Positions 36,579 to 45,297 of a stretch of DNA of 64,000 nucleotides are shown here, in pieces. The position numbers and the translations under genes are program-made. The first letter of the stretch is position 1; every line of letters starts with the position of its first letter. Origin of the DNA: CAKZNE01 sp002695025 (lineage in GTDB: Bacteria; Bacteroidota; Bacteroidia; Flavobacteriales; Schleiferiaceae); the NCBI GenBank assembly GCA_913043285.1, contig CAJWML010000007.1, positions 111,464 to 175,463 of the forward strand, read 5' to 3'. The notes under the pieces were generated by a model. That model was not told where the DNA came from and made no database searches. It worked only from the letters and a program-made list of their open reading frames with translations.

Positions 36579-36586
36579 TACCTTTG
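36579..36586 (+). promoter_or_regulatory. -7 box for typA
   Basis: TACCTTTG, an exact TAnnTTTG element, 25 bp before the typA ATG. No clear -33 TTTG at the expected distance. Confidence 0.5.
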
Positions 36587-36611
36587 CCGCCATTTTTTGA
36601 CAAGGATTTAT

Positions 36612-38405
36612 ATGAACCTGAGAAACATAGCAATTATAGCTCACGTAGACCACGGAAAGACTACCCTGGTGGATAAAATGCTGATGGCCGGCCGGCTTTT
36701 TGACGACCACGAAAACCCTGGTGAACTGATCATGGATTCCAATGATCTGGAAAGGGAGCGGGGTATCACTATCCTGGCTAAGAACGTTTCCGTGCGCTAC
36801 AAGGATTACAAGATCAACATCCTGGATACGCCCGGCCACAGTGACTTTGGCGGTGAGGTGGAAAGGGTACTCAATATGGCGGATGGCGTGGTATTGCTGG
36901 TGGACGCCTTTGAAGGGCCTATGCCGCAAACCCGATTTGTGCTGTCTAAAGCTATTGAGCTTGGCCTTAAACCCGTGGTGGTAATAAACAAAGTGGATAA
37001 GCCCAACTGTACACCTGAAGAGGTACATGAAATGGTTTTTGATCTAATGTTCAATCTCGAAGCCACTGAGGAACAGCTGGATTTTCAAACGGCTTATGGC
37101 AGTGCCAAAAATGGTTGGATGAGTGACGATTGGAGGAATGAAACCACGGACATCACCTACCTTTTGGATACTATTATTGAAAATATCCCCGCTCCTGAAA
37201 GTCGTGAGGGATCTCCACAGCTGTTGATTACCAGCCTGGATTACTCTTCTTTCGTGGGTCGTATTGCCATTGGTCGTGTGCACAGAGGTGTGCTTAAAAC
37301 CAACCAACAGGTAACACTGGTAAAGCGTGACGGGTCTAAAGTAAAGTCACGTATTAAGGAGCTTTTTGTATTTGAAGGTTTCGGAAAAGTAAAAGTAGAG
37401 GAAGTATCAAGTGGAGAGATCTGCGCGATTACAGGTATTGAAGGTTTTGAAATTGGCGATACCATTGCTGATTATGAAAATCCTGAAGCTTTACCAACTA
37501 TTAAGATTGATGAGCCTACTATGAGTATGACCTTTACCATTAACGATTCTCCGTTTTTTGGTAAAGAAGGAAAGTACGTAACCTCACGTCACATTAAAGA
37601 CCGTTTGCTCAAGGAAACTGAAAAAAACCTTGCCCTTCGTGTAGAGGAAACGGACTCTGCAGATACTTTTAGAGTATATGGTCGTGGTGTGCTTCACCTT
37701 TCGGTTTTGATCGAAACTATGCGCAGGGAAGGTTACGAACTCCAGATTGGTCAACCCCAGGTAATTATTAAGGAGATTGACGGTGTGAAGATGGAGCCAA
37801 TTGAAGAATTGAGTATCGATCTTCCGGATGAAGTTAGTGGTAAAGCTATTGAAGCCATTACCATGCGCAAAGGAAATATGTTGCAAATGGTGCCAAAAGG
37901 CGATCAGATGCACCTTGAATTTGAAGTACCTTCAAGAGGTATTATTGGTTTGAGGAATTACTTACTTACAGCCACAGCGGGTGAAGCAATTATGTCTCAC
38001 CGCTTTAAAGAATTCCAACCCTATAAAGGTGATATTCCAGGAAGGCAAAATGGTTCACTTATATCTTTAGAAACAGGAACAGCCATTCCTTTTTCGCTGA
38101 ACAACCTTCAGGATAGGGGTAAGTTCTTTATTCCACCTAACGAGGATGTTTATGAAGGACAGGTTATCGGTGAGAACAGTCGTGCCGGAGACCTTAACGT
38201 GAATGTGACTAAAGCAAAGAAGATGTCTAACATGAGATCTTCCGGGGCAGATGACAAAGTTCGCATTGCTCCTCCAATCATTTTCTCATTGGAAGAAGCA
38301 CTGGAATACATCCAGGGAGACGAGTATGTGGAAGTTACACCCAAATCCATCCGCTTGCGTAAGATCCTCTTAAAGGAACACGAGCGTAAAAGAGCTGGTA
38401 AGTAA
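36612..38405 (+). CDS. typA: Translational GTPase TypA/BipA
   Basis: Ribosome-associated GTPase of the EF-G family, involved in ribosome assembly and stress. The 597-residue protein has G1 AHVDHGKTT, G2 RGITI, G3 DTPGH, G4 NKVDKP, and the TypA-specific C-terminal domain with GRGVLHLSVLIETMRREGYE and RAGDLNVNVTKAKKMSNMRS. The ATG at 36612 (MNLRNIAIIAHVDHGK) is the family start; an upstream TTG is rejected. Confidence 0.98.
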   Translation: MNLRNIAIIAHVDHGKTTLVDKMLMAGRLFDDHENPGELIMDSNDLERERGITILAKNVSVRYKDYKINILDTPGHSDFGGEVERVLNMADGVVLLVDAFEGPMPQTRFVLSKAIELGLKPVVVINKVDKPNCTPEEVHEMVFDLMFNLEATEEQLDFQTAYGSAKNGWMSDDWRNETTDITYLLDTIIENIPAPESREGSPQLLITSLDYSSFVGRIAIGRVHRGVLKTNQQVTLVKRDGSKVKSRIKELFVFEGFGKVKVEEVSSGEICAITGIEGFEIGDTIADYENPEALPTIKIDEPTMSMTFTINDSPFFGKEGKYVTSRHIKDRLLKETEKNLALRVEETDSADTFRVYGRGVLHLSVLIETMRREGYELQIGQPQVIIKEIDGVKMEPIEELSIDLPDEVSGKAIEAITMRKGNMLQMVPKGDQMHLEFEVPSRGIIGLRNYLLTATAGEAIMSHRFKEFQPYKGDIPGRQNGSLISLETGTAIPFSLNNLQDRGKFFIPPNEDVYEGQVIGENSRAGDLNVNVTKAKKMSNMRSSGADDKVRIAPPIIFSLEEALEYIQGDEYVEVTPKSIRLRKILLKEHERKRAGK

Positions 38406-38415
38406 ATGATAAACG

Positions 38416-38442
38416 AAAAAGGAGCCCTCAGGCTCCTTTTTT
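38416..38442 (+). terminator. typA terminator
   Basis: AAAAAGGAGCC, 4 nt, GGCTCCTTTTTT. Confidence 0.92.
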
Positions 38443-38708
38443 AATTGGTGTGGTTTTGGTTTCCCAATTAGCCGGCATGTCTTCCGGCTCAGGAACCATA
38501 AATAGCCTTATTGCCGAAAAGCTTGTCATAAGCTTTCATACTCTCACCTTTTTGGCAAGGTTCGCCAGATAGTTGACCACATTTTTTGAGGTCATGGCAT
38601 GGGATTTAAAAATTTAGAAAAGCCGTTCCCCTATTGATTTTAAGGTATATGAAGGTTGAATTAGGAATTTAGTAAGCACAGAATTTTCGAAAAATTTTTC
38701 TCCCCCTT
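38443..38708. other. Gene-free spacer before the PKD cluster
   Basis: Of the 379 bp between typA and the first PKD gene, the first part is the terminator and the last part the ECF-like promoter. The 266 bp between hold only very short frames (for example a 33-codon minus-strand frame near 38440-38540) that are not convincing, and AT-rich sequence from 38600. No feature is claimed. Confidence 0.5.
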
Positions 38709-38738
38709 TGTCGTATGTCTGTGGGTTGATTCGTACTA
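38709..38738 (+). promoter_or_regulatory. ECF-type promoter, copy 1 of 3
   Basis: TGTCGTAT, then CGTACTA 15 bp on. The same bases occur at the same spacing at 40752-40781 and 42746-42775 (16 of 30 positions identical in all three). The start codon is 47 bp downstream. It does not match the housekeeping TAnnTTTG box and has the CGTA -10 form typical of ECF sigma factors (family knowledge). Confidence 0.6.
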
Positions 38739-38784
38739 CAAGTGAACGAGTATAAATTTCACTAACTCTATAAAACCTGTAATT

Positions 38785-40614
38785 ATGAAAAGAATCTATT
38801 CACTTCTGATCTTTCTTCTGGCCCTTGGCTTTGGAGCAAAAGCTCAGAACTCAGTACATGTTCAAGTTTATGTGGTTGATATGAACAACCAACCAGTGCC
38901 CTTCTGGCATGTTTACTTCAATGCCTATGGGGATCAGAATTTTAATATCAATAATATATTAGGTACAAATGGTACCGGAGTAATTGATACCATGTTTTCG
39001 TATCCATCTGGTCTCAATGATCTCTTGATTTTCGTTTCAACACGCGGCTGTGATGGTAGCTGGGCTGGTGTAGGGGATACCTTATTTAACCCCAGTGGAA
39101 CTTACACTTACCAGGATACGCTTGTGATCAATTGTCCGGATACAGCCAACTGTTCGTTGAATTTCACGCATTCCAGTTCATCCAGCCAGCCCGCCACAGT
39201 GAGTTTTTCACCTTCAGGGCAAGGTCCTAGCGGAGCTGTAGGCAGCGGCTGGTCTGTAGACTTTGGAGATGGTACAAGCCAGGTGGTGTACACTGCACCT
39301 TTTACACACACCTATAGCCAGCCAGGTCAATACCAGGTTTGCATGTCTACCACCTACTCAGATACTATCCTGGGTATTACCTACTGCACGGTTACTCATT
39401 GTGATTCTGTGGTGATCAGTTCATTGACTCCCACCTATAACTGTAACGCAAGTATCAACGCTTCTCCTTCACCTAACAGTTCCAACCCCTACCGCGCATG
39501 GATACAATACCAGACCTCTTACAGCAGCATTCCTCTCGGTGGTACTCTTACCCGTACTATTGATTTTGGGGATGGTTCCACCATTAATGCTTCTGCAGGT
39601 GCCGGTTTCTACCATTCCTATGCTTCTCCCGGAGTGTACTTTCCTTCCGTATCTGTAGTATTAAAAGATTCCCTTAATAACATCGTATGCTCCAGTTATG
39701 ATATGGACAGTATTTACTTTGCTCCTCCTGCAGCTGTTAGTTGCAGTGCACAGCTCAACGTTACCCAGAATACCAACACTTACCTGAGTGTAAATGCTAC
39801 CGCCACTGGTTCTACGGTACAAAATCTGCCCTCAGGAGGTTATGTGCGCATGTATTATGACTTTGGCAATGGTTACGGTGGACCTTCTACCCCAACTGCC
39901 AATAGGTTTTATCAGTACTCACAACCTGGTTTATATTATGTGTGCCTGAAGCAAGTAGCTTTTGATGCCAATAATGATACACTATGTATTTCGTATGATT
40001 GTGACTCTATCAATGTAATCGTTCCTTACAATTGCAATGCTTCTTTTACCGTAGATACTGCTAATTCCGGTAACGGTACTGTATACCTTTGGAATAACTC
40101 CAGCTGGGATTCCAGTGCTGCCAATGTATACCAGTGGTGGGATTTTGGTGATGGAGATACACTAGGGGGTGCTTTCCCAACCCATACGTATAGCGGACCA
40201 GGTACTTATGTTGTATGCTTGTTCTTGTATACTTACGGACCTGCGGGAGTATGTCAGAGTTCTTTCTGTGATACACTCACTGTAGACTCAGCCGGTAATG
40301 TAGTGTTCAAAAATGGAAGCTTTATACTGGTTGTAAGAGATCCGGCCACTATTGGTGTGGACGAGTCTAAGGTGGAAACCATGAGTATTTATCCCAACCC
40401 GGCTGATGATTTTATCATGGTGGAAGGTGCCGCCAGCGGAGAGCTTAAGTGGCAATTGATCGATATGAAGGGTGTGCCTGTAAGCCAGTCTACAGAGTAT
40501 ATGAATGGTGGAGATTTGCGGATTGATGTATCCGGTTTTGCCAAAGGACTTTATATCCTCCGATTGGAAAACGGTTCAAGTGTTGAACATCATAAAGTAA
40601 AACTCGAAAGATAG
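38785..40614 (+). CDS. PKD-repeat T9SS cargo protein, paralog 1
   Basis: A 609-residue exported protein: signal peptide (ALGFGAKAQ), an N-terminal transthyretin-like domain (VQVYVVDMNNQPVPFWHVYF), four PKD-type repeats each containing a (D/N)FG(D/N)G core and a HTYS.PG.Y.VC strand, and a C-terminal T9SS type A domain from IYPNPADDFIMVEG to EHHKVKLER. A conserved Cys in each repeat unit suggests disulfides. It is the first of three tandem paralogs of very similar length and plan. Probably a surface or released adhesin-like protein. Confidence 0.85.
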   Translation: MKRIYSLLIFLLALGFGAKAQNSVHVQVYVVDMNNQPVPFWHVYFNAYGDQNFNINNILGTNGTGVIDTMFSYPSGLNDLLIFVSTRGCDGSWAGVGDTLFNPSGTYTYQDTLVINCPDTANCSLNFTHSSSSSQPATVSFSPSGQGPSGAVGSGWSVDFGDGTSQVVYTAPFTHTYSQPGQYQVCMSTTYSDTILGITYCTVTHCDSVVISSLTPTYNCNASINASPSPNSSNPYRAWIQYQTSYSSIPLGGTLTRTIDFGDGSTINASAGAGFYHSYASPGVYFPSVSVVLKDSLNNIVCSSYDMDSIYFAPPAAVSCSAQLNVTQNTNTYLSVNATATGSTVQNLPSGGYVRMYYDFGNGYGGPSTPTANRFYQYSQPGLYYVCLKQVAFDANNDTLCISYDCDSINVIVPYNCNASFTVDTANSGNGTVYLWNNSSWDSSAANVYQWWDFGDGDTLGGAFPTHTYSGPGTYVVCLFLYTYGPAGVCQSSFCDTLTVDSAGNVVFKNGSFILVVRDPATIGVDESKVETMSIYPNPADDFIMVEGAASGELKWQLIDMKGVPVSQSTEYMNGGDLRIDVSGFAKGLYILRLENGSSVEHHKVKLER

Positions 40615-40641
40615 ACCCTTCTGGTTTATCAGGAGAATAGA

Positions 40642-40673
40642 AGAAAAAGGTGGTCGTAAGGCCACCTTTTTCT
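40642..40673 (+). terminator. Terminator after PKD paralog 1
   Basis: AGAAAAAGGTGG, 8 nt, CCACCTTTTTCT, then TTTT. Confidence 0.88.
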
Positions 40674-40751
40674 TTTTACTTACTGAGATAGGCCGTTTAA
40701 GCGCTTAACCCCACTTTTTAATCATTAAAGATAAATAAGTGGGGGTCGGCT

Positions 40752-40781
40752 TGTCTTATGCCTGTCGTTTGGCTCGTACTA
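40752..40781 (+). promoter_or_regulatory. ECF-type promoter, copy 2 of 3
   Basis: TGTCTTAT, 15 bp, CGTACTA; the start codon is 46 bp downstream. Between the boxes it also shares CTGT and TTG with copy 1. Confidence 0.6.
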
Positions 40782-40826
40782 ATGACGTATGGTGCATAAA
40801 AGCACTCCTCAACCAAAAAATAGATT

Positions 40827-42647
40827 ATGAAGAAAATTACCTTATCATTCGTATTAACCTTGAGCTTAGCCTTGGCATCACTGATGCAGGCGCAGAATGT
40901 TAGCCTGGTGGTTAATTTATGGGAAGATGGTACTACAGGGCTGCCTGTTGTCAATCACCCGGTTTGGATCACTATAAAGCCTGCCAATGCTGGTAGTTAT
41001 ACCATGTTACGTTATAGTGATCAGTATGGTATGGTAGATACGATTTTTCCGAATGCCGGAATAGGAGGTTTTTTTATAGCTTCTACCATAGGCTGTGATG
41101 GTAACTACTATTATTTCCAGGATACCATAACCTCTACCGGAAATCTTTATTACGAAGATACGCTGATCCTGAATTGTCCGGCTGCCAACTGTGCGGCAGG
41201 TTTTACCCATAGTATCAATGGTACCAACCCTTCACAGGTTGATTTTACCAATACTAGTTCAACACCTTCCGGCTCTTCTGTCTTTCTTCATACGACTTAC
41301 CAGATCAGTTATGGTGACGGAAGCCATGGAAGTGACCCCAATGCAAGCCATGTTTATAACAATAGCGGCACCTTCCAGGTGTGCATGACCATTACTACCT
41401 ATGATTCGCTGTACAATAATGCGGTGATTTGCCAGGATACCTATTGTGATTCGGTAACCATAACGGCCGGCCCTCCTGTACCGGGCTGCAATGCTTCTTT
41501 TTACAGCTATGTAGATACCGCTACACGTACCGGCTGGTTTATCGATAACAGTACTGTAACCAACCTGCCTCCCGGTGGTAGTGTGGAAATTGTATGGAAT
41601 TTTCCTGATTCTATTGCAACCGGTCAGTATGATACGGTAGTATACACTTTCCCCCAACCTGGTGTGCATTACATAGTTCATAACCTCAGAATGTACGATG
41701 CCAATCACAATCTGATATGTAGCTCATTTACTGGTGATTCGGTATTTTTTCCCGGCACACCGGCCTCCTGCAATGGATATTTCAACTATACGCAAAGCAG
41801 TACTATTCCTAATGAGGTAACCATCAACATTCCTTCTACCGCAGTACAGAATATACCAGCCGGAGGCAGCGCTTCATACGTTATTGATATGGGTGATGGT
41901 ACGGTGGTAACCGGCCAAACCAGTTATACACATACTTTCGCTTCCAGCGGATACCATAATGTGTGCGTTACAGCCAAAGCCTTGGATTCACAGGGTAACG
42001 AATGGTGTTCCAACACCCGTTGTAGGTCTGTTTGGGCCGACCCGCTTACTTCCTGTAATGCCTCTTTCTATCTGGATTCGGTAAACAGCGGTAATGGTAC
42101 AGTGTATATATGGAACAATGCTTCAACCAATATTCCCGGTGGCGTTATTACTTCGTATTACTGGAATTTTGGTGATGGAACTTCTTCTACCCAGGCTTTC
42201 CCGACCCATGTTTACTCAAGTCCAGGAACCTATAACCTGTGTTTTGCCATTGGGGCCACTAATGGATCTGTAAGCTGTATTGATACAGTGTGCCGTACCC
42301 TCTATGTGGACTCCCTTGGCAATGCGCACTTCAAAACAGGTGGTCCTGGCTTTACCCTGGTGGTTAAGGATGCCAATACTATTGGCCTGGATAACTACAG
42401 TGTGCATACTTTGGAGGTATTCCCTAATCCTGCCAAAGATCACCTCACCATAACAGGTAGTATGGAAGGGGATGTTAACTGGCAGTTGATTGACATGCGG
42501 GGCACGCTGATGCATAGTGGTTCAGCAAGATTCAATGGCCATGAAGAAGTTGGTGTGGATGTATCAGGTTTCCCGCGTGGACTGTACATTTTACGGGTCA
42601 ACAATACAAACACTACAGAACATTTTAAGATTAAATTAGATAGGTAA
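40827..42647 (+). CDS. PKD-repeat T9SS cargo protein, paralog 2
   Basis: A 606-residue exported protein with the same plan as its neighbours: signal peptide (LALASLMQAQ), transthyretin-like start (NVSLVVNLWEDGTTGLPVVN), four PKD-like repeats of which the second is degenerate (VWNFPDSIATGQYDTVVYTF lacks the GDG core), and a T9SS domain from VFPNPAKDHLTITG to HFKIKLDR. It has its own promoter and terminator, so it is expressed as a single gene. Confidence 0.85.
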   Translation: MKKITLSFVLTLSLALASLMQAQNVSLVVNLWEDGTTGLPVVNHPVWITIKPANAGSYTMLRYSDQYGMVDTIFPNAGIGGFFIASTIGCDGNYYYFQDTITSTGNLYYEDTLILNCPAANCAAGFTHSINGTNPSQVDFTNTSSTPSGSSVFLHTTYQISYGDGSHGSDPNASHVYNNSGTFQVCMTITTYDSLYNNAVICQDTYCDSVTITAGPPVPGCNASFYSYVDTATRTGWFIDNSTVTNLPPGGSVEIVWNFPDSIATGQYDTVVYTFPQPGVHYIVHNLRMYDANHNLICSSFTGDSVFFPGTPASCNGYFNYTQSSTIPNEVTINIPSTAVQNIPAGGSASYVIDMGDGTVVTGQTSYTHTFASSGYHNVCVTAKALDSQGNEWCSNTRCRSVWADPLTSCNASFYLDSVNSGNGTVYIWNNASTNIPGGVITSYYWNFGDGTSSTQAFPTHVYSSPGTYNLCFAIGATNGSVSCIDTVCRTLYVDSLGNAHFKTGGPGFTLVVKDANTIGLDNYSVHTLEVFPNPAKDHLTITGSMEGDVNWQLIDMRGTLMHSGSARFNGHEEVGVDVSGFPRGLYILRVNNTNTTEHFKIKLDR

Positions 42648-42665
42648 ACTTGGAATCCTAGAAAG

Positions 42666-42695
42666 AAAGGAGGCGGCTTATAGCCGCCTCCTTTT
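42666..42695 (+). terminator. Terminator after PKD paralog 2
   Basis: AAAGGAGGCGGC, 5 nt, GCCGCCTCCTTTT. Confidence 0.92.
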
Positions 42696-42745
42696 GTTTT
42701 AAGGAAGGCATATAGCGCTCTTAATTAAAAATTATAGCAAAAGGC

Positions 42746-42775
42746 TGTCATATCAGCCCCATTTGAAACGTAGTA
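42746..42775 (+). promoter_or_regulatory. ECF-type promoter, copy 3 of 3
   Basis: TGTCATAT, 15 bp, CGTAGTA. A TACATTTG (TAnnTTTG) box overlaps at 42774-42781, so this gene might use two sigma factors. Confidence 0.55.
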
Positions 42776-42799
42776 CATTTGAGGGCCGAAAGCTCTAAA

Positions 42800-44623
42800 A
42801 TGCAATTGATGAATAATTTATACCGAAATATAGCTTTTACCGTGTTCCTGTGTGGCTTTGTGATAAATGGTCTTCATGCACAGTTCCAGTATATCCAGGC
42901 AGATCTCTGGGAAAACGGTAATCCCTTACCCAATTACCCGGTATGGGTCTTAGTGGATACACCAAGCCCAACCTATATAATCGGTACTACTGATTCCAGC
43001 GGTGTATTCATGGACTCTATTCCCATTTTAACCGGAAGTGCCCGGATAGAGATTTTCACTTTTGACTGTAACCAGAATTACGTTAAGAGAACCTCTACGC
43101 TGGATTCTTCACAAATTTTATTTGCGGATACCTTAATGTTGACTTGTGCCAGTACCCAACCACCCACGTGCAATGCTGCCTTCACCTGGGTTCTGGATAC
43201 ACCCTCAACGGTAAGTTTTACCAATAATTCCACACAGTCATTCTGGTTTTCTTCAGCTTACACTGAGTACCTATGGGATTTTGGTGACGGATCCACTTCT
43301 TCTGATGTGAACCCGGTACACCTGTACGCCAACCCTGGTTTTTACCCGGTATCCCTCACTATTTCTGTACGGGATTCCCTGGACACTAATTTCATTTTAA
43401 AAAACGATGTAGAACTGCAAACCATTGTGGCAGGTAGCCCTGATTGTGATGCATCTTACACTTTTACAGTGGTGAATGATAGCAGTGTTTCGTTCAGTAA
43501 TACATCTACCTCCAATGGAATTCCATTTTTTACGGTGAATTTGTACCAATGGGATTTTGGGGATGGCACTTCATCAAACTTATCCAATCCACCAGCTCAT
43601 ATTTATAAGGCTGACGGACAGTATACCATCTGCCTGGAGCAATATGTGATAGATACCAGTGTAACTCCTGTGGATACGGTTTGCAGCAGCACCTTTTGTA
43701 ATACGGTAAATATTACTATCCCCTTACCTACAGTATGTACGGCTGGTTTTACGGTAGACCCGGACAGTTCCAGCAATCAGGTGAGCTTTACCAGTACCAG
43801 TACGGTATCGCAACCGGGCCTGAATGTAACGCTGAATTGGGATTTTGGAGATGGGGATACCGCCACCGGTATTGTAGTAAACCACGTTTTTGTGCCTGAT
43901 ACTTCAGCCTATAACGTTTGCCTTACCTTGACTGTAAGAGATACTTCAGGTAATATAGTTTGTACGGATACCCTTTGCCAGGCAGTAACTGTAGCTGTGC
44001 CTCCCGGTAACTTTTGCCAGGCTTCGTTTATTATTGATACCGTAAACAGCTTTAACGGTAGTGTGTACGTCTGGAACAACTCCAGCCCACAGCCTAACAA
44101 TTTCAATTACCAGAATACCTATTCCTGGGATTTTGGGGATAATACCGTCTCCTCACAAGCTTTTCCTACCCATGTTTACGGCAGTCCCGGAACCTATGTT
44201 CTGGCTTTGGAACTTATCTCTGTGGATCTGAGTACCGGCTCGCAATGTCAAAGTGTGTACACAGATACGCTTAGCGTAGATTCTCTCGGTAACATAGTGA
44301 ATAAGGCCGGTACAGGTTTTAAACTGATTGTTCTGAACCCTGCCAACCTGGGCCAGGAGGAACTAAAAGCTTCGGTAAAAGCTATCTACCCCAACCCGGC
44401 CTATAATGAGTTGATGATAGAACTGGCCGAAACCAATGATGAGGAAATGTGGGAGTTTAAAATGACGGATATTAAAGGAAGCCTGGTGTGGAATGAGGAA
44501 AGAAAAGTGCATGCAGATACGAGGGTGAGGGTAGATGTTTCGGCATGGCCGGAGGGACTTTATATACTAATGATCAAGAGTGGGAATCGGGTTTCTCACC
44601 ATAAAATAAAAATTGACAGGTAA
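42800..44623 (+). CDS. PKD-repeat T9SS cargo protein, paralog 3
   Basis: About 607 residues from ATG 42800 (ATG 42809 is also possible, depending on where transcription starts). Signal peptide (VINGLHAQ), transthyretin-like start (IQADLWENGNPLPNYPVWVL), four well-formed PKD repeats with WDFGDG or WDFGDN cores, and a T9SS domain from IYPNPAYNELMIEL to HHKIKIDR. The most upstream in-frame start, a TTG at 42779, lies within the promoter and is rejected. No strong terminator lies between it and the sigma factor gene 119 bp on, so read-through into that gene is possible. Confidence 0.85.
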   Translation: MQLMNNLYRNIAFTVFLCGFVINGLHAQFQYIQADLWENGNPLPNYPVWVLVDTPSPTYIIGTTDSSGVFMDSIPILTGSARIEIFTFDCNQNYVKRTSTLDSSQILFADTLMLTCASTQPPTCNAAFTWVLDTPSTVSFTNNSTQSFWFSSAYTEYLWDFGDGSTSSDVNPVHLYANPGFYPVSLTISVRDSLDTNFILKNDVELQTIVAGSPDCDASYTFTVVNDSSVSFSNTSTSNGIPFFTVNLYQWDFGDGTSSNLSNPPAHIYKADGQYTICLEQYVIDTSVTPVDTVCSSTFCNTVNITIPLPTVCTAGFTVDPDSSSNQVSFTSTSTVSQPGLNVTLNWDFGDGDTATGIVVNHVFVPDTSAYNVCLTLTVRDTSGNIVCTDTLCQAVTVAVPPGNFCQASFIIDTVNSFNGSVYVWNNSSPQPNNFNYQNTYSWDFGDNTVSSQAFPTHVYGSPGTYVLALELISVDLSTGSQCQSVYTDTLSVDSLGNIVNKAGTGFKLIVLNPANLGQEELKASVKAIYPNPAYNELMIELAETNDEEMWEFKMTDIKGSLVWNEERKVHADTRVRVDVSAWPEGLYILMIKSGNRVSHHKIKIDR

Positions 44624-44742
44624 TTTTGATCTTGGAAAAGGGAGGATCAGGGCTGCAAGCCCGATATATCCCGGCTCGCTTTTTCAATTCAGAATTTAAC
44701 CTTAATATACAGCTGTTATTAAAAAACGGCTCTGACCCATAG

Positions 44743-45297
44743 GTGAAGGATACAAGTGAAATCATACAAGGGTGTTTAAAGAATGATAGGAAGGCACAGT
44801 TTCAACTATATGATTACTGTTTTAACCCTATGATGAGTATTTGTATTAGATATGAAAAGGATGAAGAACTGGCTTTGGAAACCTTGAACCTGGCCTTTAT
44901 AAAGATCCTGAAAAAGTTGCATACCTATGAACCTAAGTTTCCCTTTGACCCCTGGTTCAAGCGTATAACTGTTAACCAGGCAATTGACAGTTACCGTAAA
45001 AAGGTAAGGCGGATGGAGTTGTTTGAAACAGGGGTTGACGATCTTGAAAATCAAAGTAGTACTCATGAGGCGGATACCGAATGGGTGGAAAAGGAATATT
45101 TGGAGCATATCCTGCAAAGCCTGAAAAAGGTGGAACAGGTGGTGTTTAACCTTTATGCAGTGGACGGTTACTCCCATAAGGAGATTGCCGAAACACTGGA
45201 TATGTCGGAACGATCTTCTATAAGGCACCTGGCAAGTGCACGAAGAAAGTTGCAGGAGATGTTGCCCAATGGAGAAATTGGATTACGAAAAGCGTGA
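44743..45297 (+). CDS. ECF RNA polymerase sigma factor
   Basis: A 184-residue sigma-70 family factor with region 2 (LALETLNLAFIKILKKLHTY ... PWFKRITVNQAIDSYRK) and region 4 (VFNLYAVDGYSHKEIAETL, then SIRHLASARRKLQEML). It lacks regions 1 and 3 as ECF factors do. The start is GTG at 44743. Its stop overlaps the start of the barrel protein gene (4-bp GTGA), the usual arrangement for a sigma factor and its regulator. It lies directly after three genes with ECF-like promoters, its probable targets (inference). Confidence 0.92.
   Translation: MKDTSEIIQGCLKNDRKAQFQLYDYCFNPMMSICIRYEKDEELALETLNLAFIKILKKLHTYEPKFPFDPWFKRITVNQAIDSYRKKVRRMELFETGVDDLENQSSTHEADTEWVEKEYLEHILQSLKKVEQVVFNLYAVDGYSHKEIAETLDMSERSSIRHLASARRKLQEMLPNGEIGLRKA

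Noticed and set aside
38440..38590. Short minus-strand frames after typA
   Set aside because: The longest is 33 codons, overlaps the typA terminator, and has no start signal or recognisable motif.
42774..42781. TACATTTG as the only promoter of the third PKD gene
   Set aside because: It matches the housekeeping -7 box but has no -33 partner, and it overlaps the ECF-like motif shared with the two sister genes; kept only as a possible second promoter.
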